NCBI GenBank assembly: GCA_032622095.1
Contig: CP136067.1
Coordinates: 98,322,707 to 98,386,706 of the forward strand
Source: Siphonodentalium dalli
Taxonomy: Eukaryota; Mollusca; Scaphopoda; Gadilida; Siphonodentaliidae
Reading direction: 5' to 3'
DNA length: 64,000 bases
Shown here one piece after another: positions 29,101 through 44,100 of the stretch. The position numbers and the translations under genes are program-made. How positions within the stretch are numbered: position 1 is the first letter of the stretch; every line of letters starts with the position of its first letter. The notes under the pieces were generated by a model, which saw only the letters and a program-made list of their open reading frames with translations, ran no database searches and was not told the origin of the DNA.

Positions 29101-32100
29101 AGATTTATTTTCTTGCTTTGTCCTGTGAATTATGTCATATATAAGTCGGGTGTTGTCACCTATATACCTACCAGCTAGAAACCCAGTTTGATCGGAGTTG
29201 ATTATAGATGGGAGCACACGTTTTATTCTGTCAGCTATGCATGACGAGGCTAGTTTGTAGGATGTATTCAAGAGGGTGATGGGACGCCAGTTTTTTATCA
29301 TCTGCCTATTTTTATCAACGTTATAATGCCTTGTTTTTGTGTGATTGATAGCTCCCCCATTGAAAACGATTCATTGAGCGACTCTGTTAAGAAGGGGCCA
29401 AGGTCAGACCAAAAAAATTTAACAAATTCATAAGTGTATCCGGATGGCCCTGGGCTTTTATTATTTTTGGTGGTCTTAAGCGCATCTGTTAATTCTTGCA
29501 AGGTTAAAGGTCCTTCAATACTCGAGGCCTGCATGTTGCTTAGTTTAGGAACGGTTCCATCGTTAAGAAGGGATTTTAAATCGCGATCGTCCATTGACCT
29601 ATATGAGTATAAATTAAGATAAAAATTTCGGACTTCTTTCATGATATCGGTTTGTTTTGTGATTGTACTATCATTCGCCACTGTCAGGCTGGTCAGGGCT
29701 TTGGAAATGTAATTACGTTTTTCTAAATTTAGAAAATATTTTGTTGGTTTTTCGCCTTCCTCTATCCATTTTGCACGAGATCTAACCATGGTTCCGCGGA
29801 TTGTTTCTCTTCGCATTGCTTCCATTTCGACTTCTACTTTTTCTAAGTCTTCCATTATTTTTTGCTTTTCTTCAGAGCTATATGATGGATGCTCAAGATC
29901 AGAAATAATTTTTGCCTTTTTTAATGTTAGATTTTTCTCAATTTTTATTCGCTCACGTTTTCGATTTGCAGAAAATCGTATAGTAGCGCCTCTGATATCA
30001 AGCAACACTGCGTCGAGAAATAGTCGTTTTCCAATGGAGCAATTTTTAATGCTTTTTTCCTCATTTGAGGAGTAAGAATATCTTATTTTGTTTTCAGCTA
30101 TGATTCCTTTTACTAAGTCGACATATTCTCTACAGTATAACAGAGAATTATTAAATTTCCAAAAACCTGGACCAGTCTTGATGTCACTGACGTTTAATGG
30201 GAGTGAAATAATAGAGTGATCTGTTTTGTATCCGGGTAAAATTGTCGGTCCTTTTCCCACTAGATTAAGGAGGTCCTCCGAAATTAAAAAGTAATCTAGC
30301 CTCGCCATTTTAATTGGGGATTTTCTTCTCCACGTATAGCGTCTTTCTTGTTTGTTAAATAATCTCCACACGTCAACTAGTTCGAGGCTGCCGGAAAGGT
30401 CCGCAACTTCATTTTGGGCGCGGGGGGTTGTTTAAATGTTTGTAGTTATAAGTGTCTAAGTCTTGTTTCTGTACCAGATTCCAGTCTCCACACATGATTA
30501 TTTGCGTGTTCCCAATCTGGGTAATTAATTTTTTTAGGTTAGAGTAAAATGCTGGATTATCTTCATTTGGCCCGTACAAGTTCACCAAACTTAAACGTAT
30601 ATTTTCTATGGTTATGTCGAGTATAATAAAATTTCCACCAGAATCTTTATGTGTTTCGTGGATACTATATTCAAAGTTATTTCTAAATAGAATAGCTACA
30701 CCTCTAGCCTGGGAAGTATAAGATGACATTATCTAGTAAATGTTAGTATTCAATGTATATAATACAGATTAGCCAATTTTATATATCAGCCACAACTTGT
30801 AAGCCATTGCAGGACACCCTGGGGCAATATTTACCATTTTTCATATTTTCGGCGGCCATTTTGGAAATTTTCTACACCAATTTCATTCCCATTGAAGTAA
30901 AAGATCCGTCCGATAAAATAAAGCACATAGTTGTTGACATTCTATTAACAGCCTGTGTGGTTTGTCGATAAAATGACTATCAAAATTGTCTTGCAAAAAA
31001 AATCACCCCTCTTTTTCAAATCCTCTTTCTGTATCTATTACGGAACCCTCGTCAATGGCAAATATCTTAAAATGACGCTATAATATCACGCTTCATGACT
31101 GTCTCAAAAACATTGCCACTTACTAAAGATTAATGTGAAGAAAAATGGAAGATATGGTGAAATATTAATTAAATTTCCTATTTTCGTGCATATGACGTCA
31201 TTTTTCGGCAGCCATTTTGAATTTTTTTTAAAATTATTTGCCGTCATTTTGAAGAAGGACATCATACCAACAAAATGGCATACATATTGTCTGTGTCTTT
31301 TGCTAACAACCGATCTATTACAACGATTAAATACAGCTGGTCAGAATTAGAGGAAATGGCGGCCATCTTGGGGGGGGGGTGCAGGTGGACCTTATTGGCT
31401 CCCCGACTAATTGGCATCAATTTTCATGGTTTATCATAAAAAGGCCATTTTTGTGGGAACATGAATTTGTGGATCAGATATCATATTAACTTGCTGCCAT
31501 TCTGTCAATAAGTTTTTAGTGAGGGAATTTTTCTCAAAGCATTTAGGAAATTTGAATTTGGATCGCTGTTTTGACATTTTGTCTGGAAAATCCCTCGCTA
31601 AATATTGAAAACCACAGACTAGTACCCTGCCAGTGACAGAGTCAGAAAGGAAGTATGACTGGTGCACTCTGGTAGAAATTGCTGCCATAGATGCAACTTT
31701 CTCAAGATATTTCTTTCTTTATTGTCTCCCGAAATCACCAGTGTCTGTCCGTCCCAGATGGTTTCCAGATGATATCTTCAGTAGTAATCATTGACATTGA
31801 CAATATTTGGCATGTGAGCTTATCAGTATGGTTCAAGATCAAGTTTGGGTGAGAATCACCCATTTTTACCGGAGCTATGATCCTAGTTGAAATAGAATTC
31901 GCCGATTATTTTGGTTTCCGGATAATAACTTCAACTATATTTATCTGATTGTTTCAAAATTTGGTTTATGGATTTACTCACATCAGCTTTCTATGATCCA
32001 GTAAGTATTATGCAATACAAGATTCCATTTACAAACTATTATTATGAGTAAATACACCATTATAGTCAAGAAATACACATTACATACAGGCCTGCTGGTT

Positions 32101-35100
32101 TCAAAATTATGTGTAACCTATTTTTTTTTCACCTGGTTTGTGTTTAGGTAAATCATAACCCAGGTTAGCAGGAGAGTTAAACAAACTGTTATAATCACTA
32201 CAACTCGTATTATTAACTACAAATGAGCAACTCTATTGAACTACCATAATAAATTTGAATGTCTCATTTTGGACTTGATTTAGCAAACATTAAGGTGAGA
32301 ATTAGTTATCGCGAGACCTGCATTTATAAAACTTTGGCACAACCTGTTTTTCATTCACTGCATTTTCATTTTATATAGCATCCAGGCAAACTGAACGGCC
32401 ATTCGCCTCAAATTTGCAGGCCTGAAATATACTGTTTGGACATATCCATACTGTTATATGAGAGAGAAGACACTTCTCCCTTGGAATAAAATGGGAGAAG
32501 ATGTCTCCCAAACAATCCTAGTGCTGGGCCGAAAAAATCTTTTGGCCAATTTATTTTTAGCCAAATTAAAAAAACTTTGGCCAAATGAATCCTCATTTTC
32601 TGGTCTCACAATTATGTAATATTTTTTTGTTTTATTTAACATCTAATATTCTATATAAGTATATCCCATACCTTCAAATACTGTGTCTAGACTTCTTTAA
32701 TCCCACCATTGTTACTTGACAATATACAACTACCCACCATCTACCATTCAGCGTTATGACTTAGACAAAGGATTCATTAGTGTTAATCCTCATTATACCC
32801 CCTTTTAAAAAAAAAAGGGGGGTATACTGTTTTGCACCTGTCCGTCCGTGCGTGCGTGCGTGCGTGAGTCCGTACGTCCGTCCGATGTCTGTTCGTGTCA
32901 TAACATGAACAGTAGTGCTCGGATCTCAATGAAATTAGGTATGGATGTTCACTATTATGAGGACATTAAATAGAGGGTTCCATCGTTTTGTTTGGATTTT
33001 CCATTCTAGAGTTATTCATCTTTGTTTATCTGGAAATAGTGGCTTTTTGGTCCGTCTGGTGTCTGTTCATGTCGTAACTTCAACAGTTGTGCTGGGATCT
33101 CAACCAAATTTGGTGTGGATGTTCACAACTATGAGGACATTAAATAGAGGGTTCCATCGTTTTGTTCGGATTTTCCATTCTAGAGTTATTCATCTTTGTT
33201 TATCTTGAAATGTTGGATTTTTGGTCCATCTGGTGTCTGTTCATGTCATAACCTGAACAGTAGTGCTCGGATCTCAATGAAATTTTGTATAGATGTTCAC
33301 TACTATGAGGGCATTCAATGGAGGGTTCCATCGTTTTGTTCGGATTTTCCATTCTAGAGTTATACATCTTTGTTCATCTGGAAATGTTGGCTTTTTTGTT
33401 CGTCTGGTGTCTGTTCATGTCGTAACTTCGACAGTTGTACTGGGATCTCAATGGGATTTGGTATGGATGTTCACTACTATGAGGACATTAAAAAGAGGGT
33501 TCCATCGTTTTGTTTCGCTTTTCCATTCTAGAGTTATTCATCTTTGTTTATCTGGAAATGTTGGCTTTTTGGTCCGTCTGGTGTCTGTTCATGTCGTAAC
33601 TTCAACAGTTGTGCTGTGATCTCAATGGAATTTGGTATAGATGTTCACTGCTATGAGTACATTCAATAGGGGGGTTCCATTGTTCTGTTCTGCTTTTCCA
33701 TTCTAGAGTAATTCATCTTTGTTTATCTGGAAATGTTGGCTGTTTGATCCATCCGATGTCTGTTCAGCTCATAACTTGAACAGTAATGCTCGGATCTCAA
33801 TGAAATTTTGTATGGATGTTCACCACTATTCTCTGAGGACATTTAATGGCACATTCAAATGTTTGTTTTGGTTTTTTGTTCTATAGTTATTCATCTTTGT
33901 TTATATGAAAATGCTGATTTCTGGGTCCATATGTCTGAGTATAGCCATCATAAGTTATAGATGTGCCCACACTAGGCGGTATGCCACGAGGGGGTATGCA
34001 CCGGACGACAGTCCATCTCTTGTTAATACTGATTTATTTTTTTGGTGGCCCATTGTTTGATAGTGCACTGCCATGAGTGACTTATGTTACCCATTAAGCT
34101 GTATCACCTAATCAATTAGCAGATGATCATACTGTAAATTTTAATTTCAAAATAAATTTAGATTTCCAAAAATCAGTTTAGATTTAAAAAAATAAATTTT
34201 GATTTCCGATTTTTGGGTAAAAAAAAACTTTGGCCAAATGAAACTCTTTTGGCCATTTTCAAAATAATTGGCCATTGTCAGCGTGAACCAGACCTGAGTT
34301 TAGTGTGCCTGTCATTTGGTCCCCATGAGGTCCCCATAGGGTGAATTTAGTAATGCTATCCTGCATAGTTGGCTAGCACCACTAAATTCCCCCTCTGGGG
34401 ACCTCATTCTTCTCTGGAAAGTTTCTTCATCACAAAATTTCTATAGAAACTTTTTCACATAGATTCTATTTCTTTTATAGTTTAGTTTCTCTATATTCCC
34501 AAATTGGCAGACGACACATTGCATAATCGAAGTTCCCGATGGGGGCACATCATAGTATCCACCATTTGGGTTCTTCAATTTGAGTCTGTCTCCCATAGCA
34601 GAATGAGGTCCCCAGAGGGTGAATTTAGTGATGTTAGCCCACTATGCGGGATAGCATCACTAAATTCCCCCTCTGGGGACCTCATTCCGCAAATGACAGG
34701 TACCTAGACTGGTTCCTGATGAAAGAACTAATTATACATTTACAGGTCATGTGGACTCAAGTATGAGAGATCAAAGGACTGGAAGATACCAATATTGAAC
34801 GTTCAGTGGCTCAATGATTTGGTGCTAGGTGACCTCAACGCCCTGTGTTTACCCATCAACACGAAATATCTGCAGCTGGGTCACGAAAACGAATTCTCTG
34901 TCGACATCAAAAAAGTTACCAATCTTATGGGTATGTCTGAACAAAACGCCACCAATCTTATCAGAATAAGAATGCTGCAACAGGAACTTTAATGCTGCAC
35001 CAGAGCACCTCTTATCATGAAAGGGATAAGATACTAGTTTATAACACATTTGAAACAATATGTGCCACCTGAAATGAAAACATATTGTTTGATATTGAAT

Positions 35101-38100
35101 ATGCTATTCATTCATTTCATATAATTTCATTATTTTGGCTGGACAGCAATAATAGTTATATTAATGTTTCAAAAACCAAATAACATTATTCGGTATATAT
35201 AGGTCTAGTTTATAACTTTATGTGTAACTTTTGGTTTTCACCAATTTTCCACGAAATATTTTGTTTAATTAGATTTTTATGTTGTTGTAACTGGAGGTCT
35301 CGAACCCAGCATACTCCTTGAAATAATTTGAGTGCAGATGATATGTAATGTTATTTAGATAACTGCTTGACAACATGAGCACGCAGTCTGCTTGACAACA
35401 CGAGCGGCCATGTTACGTAGTCTCTGCTTGACAACAGGAGCAGCCATGTTATGTACTCTCTTGGTCAGATGATCAAATGATTATAGTTAAAGGAGAAACT
35501 TAGTGTGACATTTCTTATTTCAGTTGGATGGAAAACAGGGTTAAAGATTCCTAAAGAAACATGGAAGGTGAGAGTAATTCATGTTATTTTTATTTTGTTC
35601 CTGCTGCATCGACTCTTTTCAACCCAGATGTTTGTAAATCATGCTATTTTATTCTTGTGGCTTTAGATTGAAAAATTAAGCCACCTGAGAAAATTAATAC
35701 ACATCAGCCACCTTCTCAGGGGATACACTGTATTGATTTGTTCCTGTTGTTAAACAGGTTCTTGATAATTCGCTGTTTCATATATGTTGCTCTTCTCTGC
35801 AACAATTAGTCCCTCTATTTTATATATATATAACTTTTCTGCAGCGATTTGTTCTAACTATTTTATATTTATAACTTTTATGCAGCGATTTGTTCCTACT
35901 ATCAAGAGACCTATACCAACAGAGGCTTTGATCTTAGAGAAGAAATCACAAGAAAGGCAAGAGAAATCAGTCAAGAAACGCAGAGAAGGGTAAGACAAGT
36001 TATATTGCATGTTGTTTATTAGATTCGGCAAGAATGGTTGAAATCATCATTTGTTTCGTAATTAAATTATTTGAAAGCGATGATCTCCAAGCAAATATTT
36101 AATGACGACTTATTAATTTATTTACTCCTACATGCATTTGCACTGTGGAACCTGAATGGAGGAAGGTGGTTGGTTGAAATCATGTCATATGACATCGCGT
36201 GTGGGCCCCAACTTGTTTTCATATTGTATGGATGCAATTTACAATGCGATACCAGAATATCGTTCAAAACGGGCGTTAAATGCTCTTTTATCCCTTTATA
36301 GACAAAATGGATTTTCCCATTCAGTTATAAAAGTATACATGATAATGGTCTATTATTCATTTGGATGGGTTTTCAGGAAATATAAGCAGACGACAGATAA
36401 AACAAGTGCAGTTAGAGTCCAATTTTTGGAGGAAAATGGTTCCTCGTTGAAATTATTATCTGAACATGTCCTACGTGATAACTACTCATCAATGAGTTTT
36501 TAGCATAGAAAGGGATATATAAGAAATGGATGTTGTTTTTGATGCTTTCCGTGAAGTATGGATTCAAGCTGGTCTGACATTTTGTGTGGGACATGAAAGT
36601 GTTCCTCACATAAAAATATGCAGGCAAATCAACATCCATTTTCTCATTTTATGAAAACCAGAAAGGAAACATCTTTTTCAAAATTTGATTGTGTTGTATA
36701 TTTTTTTCTTGGTATTTAACCCATTCATGACTAGAGCTTCCTGAAATTGTGCGAAAACCCTGTGCCAATGCATTCTCTTATATATGCGAGTCAATCTAAT
36801 ATTTACCTTGAACTTGTAAGCCAGTGCATTGTCCTATATATGTGAGGCTCCCTACTCTCATAAATAAGAGAGTTCACTGGCACACAATCTTTAATGCTGC
36901 ACCAGCACAACTTCATAATGATAGAGTTAATGCTATATACTGCTACAAGGTACTGAACAGAAAAATACAAATACAAAATTCTAATGACACTCATCTTTAT
37001 ATTCCAGGTTTGAGAAGGCTTTGTATGAGAACGGTACGGCGACGGAACCTAGAGTTTTGTTTACGGGCTTCCCAAACAGTATTACGCTCAAACTGCAACT
37101 GGTATGTACCAATTAAATTTAATGTCACGCTGACACATTGTAACTTGGTGCTGGTAGCAAATAAATCAATATCACAGATATCAGCACCACATGTTTAGTG
37201 GGCTTGATGTATTGGTTCTTTTGGGTATTACATTAGGGAAATGCTGATTATGATAAAATAGAATGGTGGTCGGGACATGTGTCCACATAAACAGCAAGTG
37301 ATCTTTTTGGGGTAAAATGTGGTTTTGTGTTGTTTGTGTACGATTTCCAAAGGCTATTTACCAAGATAATTTGCTGGCACTTAGCATACATTTATCTAGA
37401 ATGCATCAAAGGTTTCTGATACTTCAAACCTAGACCTACATTTTGATATATAACTTGAGTCGGAGCTCTCAGTTGTTATTGAAAACGAGCCTCTGATTCT
37501 GATCCACTCTCATCGACAAAGTGCATTCCTAACACAGAGGCCAGAGTGTAATCCCTCCTTAAACTATTGTTCGAAATAATTCAGTAACATTGGCCAAAAA
37601 CAGATTTGGTTTAAAAAACAATGCTGGCATGAGAAAACATATAGCAGCCACAATCCCAATGATACTCCTTCTATTTGCCAATAGTTGAGAGGAGGACAGG
37701 AGCCAGAATTGTCTGTCATTTGCAGAATGAGGTCTCCTTTAGCGTCACTAAATATACCCGCTGTGGACCTCATTCTGCAAATGACAGACACTATTTGCAG
37801 ACTTGAAAGTACGCCATTATCCCCAATTTCGAGTCGGAAATTTTTGTATTGTCAGCATGAAGAGCCTGGAGATTGCCTTCAACTTTAATGAATTGGAAGT
37901 TTATTTGTTCATTGAATTGGTTTTCATCTCAGAGTTTTAAAATTCCTACATGTAATTTTAAACGATATTGCATTAATTTTTTCCCATTTGAAAAATCTGG
38001 GCCTCTTTTTCCAAACAGTAGGATTATTCCTCACATCAGTAGCCAATAACCCACACTATATGCTTTACTTTGAGCAATCACTCATAACATAATGCCTCAA

Positions 38101-41100
38101 GCTGTATGCAGTGCCATCTACATTCATACTATGAATTACCATTGCTGGCACGTCCACGCTATTGATGTGTGTCTGTTTTAGTTTTTCAGAATGATGCAGA
38201 ATTAACTGTAAAACAACAAAAGCACCATCTTTAACCCTTCCAAAACTGGAGCTTCCTTAAATTTTGCGAAAACCCAGTACCAATGCATTCTCTTAGATAT
38301 GCGAGTCTCCCATAGGGAACCTCGCATATATAATAGAATACATTGGCCTAACAATATTTACCTTTACCTTGTAAGCCAATGCATTCTCTTATATATGCGA
38401 GGCTCCCAATGGGAGACTCGCATATATAAGAGAATGCAATGGTACAGGATCTTTAATGCTGCACCAGTGCAGCTCCCTGGTGCAGCTCCCATCATGAAAG
38501 GGTTAATAAATAACTGTAAGATATCCTTACACGATGGCATTGGTCAGCCCAGAGTAACAAGGGAATTAACTCTGCCATACAGTTTACTAATGTCACCATC
38601 TATTTTCAGATAGTCGAGAGGCTAACAGGAACAGTGGTCGAGAATCCACACTATGCCACACATCTCGTCACACCAACAGTCTCTCGCACAATTAAGTTTT
38701 TTATCGCTGTTAATGTTTGTCAATATATTCTATCCAAAGACTGGCTGGAGGAAAGTGCTATGCAAAACAGATTTCTCGGTGAGTAATAGTAAATTAATTA
38801 TTATTCAGATGCTTTTGTATTTTGGGCACACTTTCTTAAAGACATATTATGGACTTGTTCTGGATTGAGAAACTGATAAGTTAGTATTCAGGCACTATGC
38901 CAACTGGAGGAATGTAGCATTCTACTAACATTCTCGAAAATCTCAAGCAAATCGACAGTACAACTGCATGGAAAACATCGCCTGAACCACGCTCAATTGT
39001 AAATATTTACTTACCGATTCGGGACGCAACAATCGGCAACAAACTAGCGAAAACGATTTCGCCATCGAGAGTCACTGCATTTAATTAATATAGAAGAATG
39101 ACGATGTGTGTTTGGATATAATATTTGAAAAATTACTACTTCAAGCAAGATTAATCTCTATTTCTATTTAATCACCCTATTAGAGTGTTTTACATCACTT
39201 TAATTTGGGCACATCATTTACCGGCTCTTAATTTGGGGGAATGTAACCCTTCCATGACTGGAGCTTCCTAATTATTCGCGAAAACCCTGTGCCAATGCAT
39301 TCTCTTATATATTTGAGTCTCCCATTGGGAGCCTCGCATATATAATAGAATACATTGGCCTAAAAATATTTACCTTGTCCTTGTAAGTCAGTACATTCTC
39401 TTGTATATGCGAAGCTTCATATGGGAGACTCGCATATATAAGAGAATGTACTGTGATTACTGTCACAGGATATATAATGCTGCACCAGTGCAGCTTCCTT
39501 ATTAACCCTTTACCCAACAAACCGGCCAAAACCGGCCAAATAAAGCTTCAACAGCCTAAAATATCTTCAGTCTGTCTCAATAGAACCATACAAATATGGA
39601 TATCATTGGAACCGGCTCCTTGACCACATTGTGATAGTTACAGTTATGCCCTGTGCCAATGCATTCTCTTATATATGCGAGTCGACCATAGGTCGCCTCG
39701 CATATATAAGAGAATGCATTGGCCTAAACAAAATATTTTTTTACCATTTTTTCTTACATTCTTTAACAATTTTATAATTTTTAATGTGTTAAGCCAATGC
39801 ATTCTCTTATATATGCGAGGCGACCTATGGTCGACTCGCATATATAAGAGAATGCATTGGCACAGGGCCGTTCTGTTGGGTAAAGGGTTAAAGGGCTAAA
39901 GTCCTGCTGTAATATCTTTATTATTAGCCAAGGATCACTGTCAATCGGCGAGTACTATATTAATTGTTGGAGGATGTCCAACTGAGGATCATTGTAATGA
40001 GTTGAAACATAATGTGACATGCGCTTAGCATGGCACATAGTCAGCAATCTCCAACTGATAACGATGATCTTATCCAAACATTTTGCCATCTTTTTAACTC
40101 ATTGGGAGTAATTTCCAAAAATGTCTAAATGCTACTTTTAGCATAAAATGAAATTCTTGTTATTGTGGGGTACGTTCTAAAACTCTTTTCAAAATTCCAT
40201 TAAAATGATCCAGGATCCAGCTTCCACCTCAAAATTCATGTCAGAATGAGGAGCAATTTGTCTGAGAAATTGGGACCATGGTCATCATCATATTTAGCCT
40301 TGAATCTTCTTTAATATGCCTAGCAGACATCCTTCCCTTTCTTCTGACATCCATACATTTATGTACCACCTTCATTATGTGGGGAAATTATATGATTGAT
40401 AAGTTGTAAGCCATTATATCTTTCACTATACTTATGTTGATAAAGGGAAAGGCCGTATGGTCCGTCAGCCAGTGCTTCATACTGACTTGTTATTTTCACT
40501 CCGGAGGGCTAGGTGTGATTTTCGTTGACCCGGGCAGATGTGTCACCTTGTCGGGCAACCACTTACTTGTATTGGTTAACCTATAAAAAAATTTATTATT
40601 AGCGAAGGATCACTGTCAGTTGTGAGTACTGTTTTAATTGTTGGAGGACGTCTAACTGAGGATCGTTATAATTTGTAATTATTACCACTTTAGAGAGGTG
40701 TTCTCTTGTAGATTAACTATATTTTACCCACACGATAAGATTCCATAAGTTTGAGGCACAGTTGACTGGAAGTGGGCAGCAGTAATAACGTGATTTTTGA
40801 GGGCATTATGGTTTATTAACGGGCCCTCCAGGAATGATGAACAGCCCATGGGCCTATTAGCTTCTCGTACTGCTAATAGGCCCTCTGGCTGTTAATCATT
40901 CCTGGAGGGCCAATAATAAACCATAATGCCCTCAAAACTCATGTTATTGGTATATTAATGAGAATTTATTAATGTTTTGTCTAGAAAAGTATAGTTGTGA
41001 TTATTGGAGTATAACTGTGGAGGGCTAATAGTTGTAATTGACAAGCAAATTTTATTATTTTTAGCCGAGGATCGCTACCAGCTGGAGGACACACAAGAGG

Positions 41101-44100
41101 AAAAAGCATTTGGCTGCAATATAGTGCTATCCCTCAGACGTGCTCACAGCAGGCCACTCTTTAAGGTAAAAAATTATTTAAGTGGATGGAAAATTCTAAT
41201 CATAACTATTGTCATTAATAATTACAAAAAATCTAAAATTTAACAAATTATGGGGATCACATTGCCGACAATTAATCAAGGAATGGGTAATACATTTTCC
41301 AGTTGTGTTCGGCCTCTCGTTATTCCACTTTATTTCCAGTACAGTCAAACTTCGTTAAGTCGAACGTCGGTAACTCGAATACCCCACTTAAGTCGCAGCC
41401 ATCGCCTGGTCCCGGCTGAGCTTAGGTGCAAAGCCATTAGAATAATTACGGTTAAGTCGAAATACCGTTTAAGTCGAAACGAAATTTAGTCCCACCAGCC
41501 AGATTATAACACTAATTACTATGGTTAAGTCGAAGCGCCGTCGGCGACGCATCGCCATGTGATTATAACTCAGTGTGCTTTTATTCAATAGGCTAAAAAG
41601 CTGTGAAGTTTCCTGGAGTCTTTATATATCCTAATGCATTGTTTATTTAACATATTAACGAGGTGTGTGGGTCAATTCCCCTGTGAGGATTAGTAGTGTT
41701 GACAGGCGAAATGAAAATCATATTTAAACGGCCCGATACAGAGAATACTTTCATTCAGTCATGTCTTCCCAAAACGAAAACAGTGTTCCAAACGAAGAAA
41801 TGCGCCATCCATCTGACGACGGAAAGAAAAAAATGGACGTTAAAAGCACAGAAGAACAGCTTCTTGCAGCGACTTCAGCGAAGGAACAAAGAGGAAACTT
41901 GAGACGCACAGCATTGAGATGAAATACGAAGCCCTAATTCTCGTCGAAAGCCGTCAGAAATCAAAATCGCTAAAATGTTTAAAGTCGCAGCCAGTACTTT
42001 GTCAACGTGGATCAAGAAAAAAGACATAAAAGAGGGCTACGTAAAATTCGGACCCAAACAACATCGAATGCGAACTGAAGCCTATGAGGACGTTGAAGAA
42101 GCAACCCTGAAATGGTTCCATTACGCCCGTGACCAGGGAGTTCCAATCTCCGGCCCCTTTCTACTGGAACAAGCAGAAAAGTTTGCGAAGAAGCTGAATA
42201 AAACAGAGTTCAAAGCATCAACAGGTTGGTTAGACCGATTCCGAGAAAGACATGGCATTTCATGGAAAGCAGTGTGCGGTGAAGCAAAGTCTGTTGACGA
42301 CTCATCCGCTGACATGATAGACTGGCTCGACAGACTAGGCCTTATCCTGAAACAATTCCACCCCGATGATATCTTCAATGCCGACGAAACAGGGATTTTC
42401 TACAGCCTGCTGCCAAACAAGACACTGGAGTTCAAAAATGTTGATTGCCATGGTGGCAAACAGAGCAAGGAGTGACTGACGGCGCTCGTCTGTGCCAACA
42501 TGTCAGGTAAAGAGAAACTCCCTCTCCTTGTCATCGGGAAATCCCAAAAACCCAGATATTTCAAAAATGTGAAGACACTCCCAACAGAATACATTGCCAA
42601 TAAGAAAGCATGGATGACAGGTCAATTCTTCACAGATTGGGTTAAAAAACTTGACAGAAAGATGCAGAAAAGGAAGAGAAAAATCGCCCTCGTAATCGAC
42701 AACTGCAGCACACATCCTAAAATCGATGATTTGAAGTCCACAGAGCTCGTCTTCCTACCACCCAACACAACATCCAAGACCCAACCGATGGACCAGGGTG
42801 TAATAAAGAATTTGAAAGTCCATTACAGGAAGAAAGTTATTCATCGATACATCGAGGCTATTGACAAGAAGGCTGAACTCAATTTGAATGTTCTCGATGC
42901 CATGACACTGATGCAGCAATCGTGGGCCAATATGACGGAGATGACAGTCGCCAACTGCTTTAGGCATTGTAGCTTCGAAACAAAAGACAACAAAGAGACC
43001 ACAGACTCAGACAACGACATTGAAGATGACTTGCCCTTGAGCCAATTAGCGAAACTCGGACTAAACGAGGAGGCAATGAAATCATATGTCAACATTGACG
43101 ATGAAATACCTACATGCGCCCCGACAACAGAAGACGACATCGTGGATGCTATCTTGGCAGAGAAAGAGAACGCGACCGAAGACGAGGTCATGGAGTGCAA
43201 CAAACCCGACCCGACTATTGATGACGCAATGCATAGCTGCGACATTGTGATGCGTTATCTTATGACGCAAGCAAACACGGCCGACAACCTCATGAAAATG
43301 CTGGGAATCAGCGATAAAATAAAGAAAGAATCAACTACCAGATACATGAAGAAACCACAGTCCCTGATCACCAGTCACTTCCAATCCTGATTCCCAATTT
43401 TTGTAAAAACTATTGTAACCACTTCCAGGTCAAATGTAATTTTGTTATTTCTACCGCGAATTTGTTGATGTTTTCTTATCATATTCTGTGTTTTTATTAT
43501 ATTATTCAATAAATAATCTTAACAAATATCATCTCGTCTGTTGTATGTTATCAGCATAGTCACTGCCTATTGATTTAGCGTGGGTATATAGCGTGCACAC
43601 GGTTGAAAACAGTTAATTTCGGATCGATATGAATTCAACTAGTTGGAATTTGTGGTCACCAAATGGTTGAAACGGTTAAGTCGAACACTCGGATAACTCA
43701 AAGTAATCCAGCGGTCCCTTGCGATTCGACTTAACGAAGTTTAACTGTATTGCACATTTATTGAGGTATGGGACCAGTGACTAGCCTAGATGATGACATT
43801 GGAGATATCGTCTCCCTAAATTTTGTCATTTCTCCCCAATTTCTGCTCGGGAGAAGTTACTCTCTCATATTCCAGTTTACATATCTACCTACAGCATATT
43901 TAAACTGTATTTTCTGGTTGTAATGCTGTCCTTGCTGATTGTAATCATTTTATAAATGGGCTATCACATTACACTTATTGGATCATAGAATGGTGATGTT
44001 GGGGTGTAAATTGACCTTGAGCCATTGTGACTTCTCCTTGATAACAGACAATTCTACCCCTATTAATCAAATAGGAAGAAGTGAATTCTCCCAATTTGAA

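Larger units (their letters stand above)
25570..31407. mobile_element. TA-flanked inverted-repeat transposon carrying a nested LINE
   Basis: The ends GTCGGGGAGCCAATAAGGTC then CACCTGCACCCC are repeated in inverted orientation at 31369-31407. They are identical for about 29 bp and followed by a C (or G) homopolymer of 11-17 bases. TA lies outside both ends, as for the Tc1/mariner superfamily. The 5.8-kb span includes about 3.6 kb of later LINE insertion. No DNA transposase was recognised. Phrases like GCCATTTTGGAAGCCATCTT occur near both ends. Confidence 0.7.
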
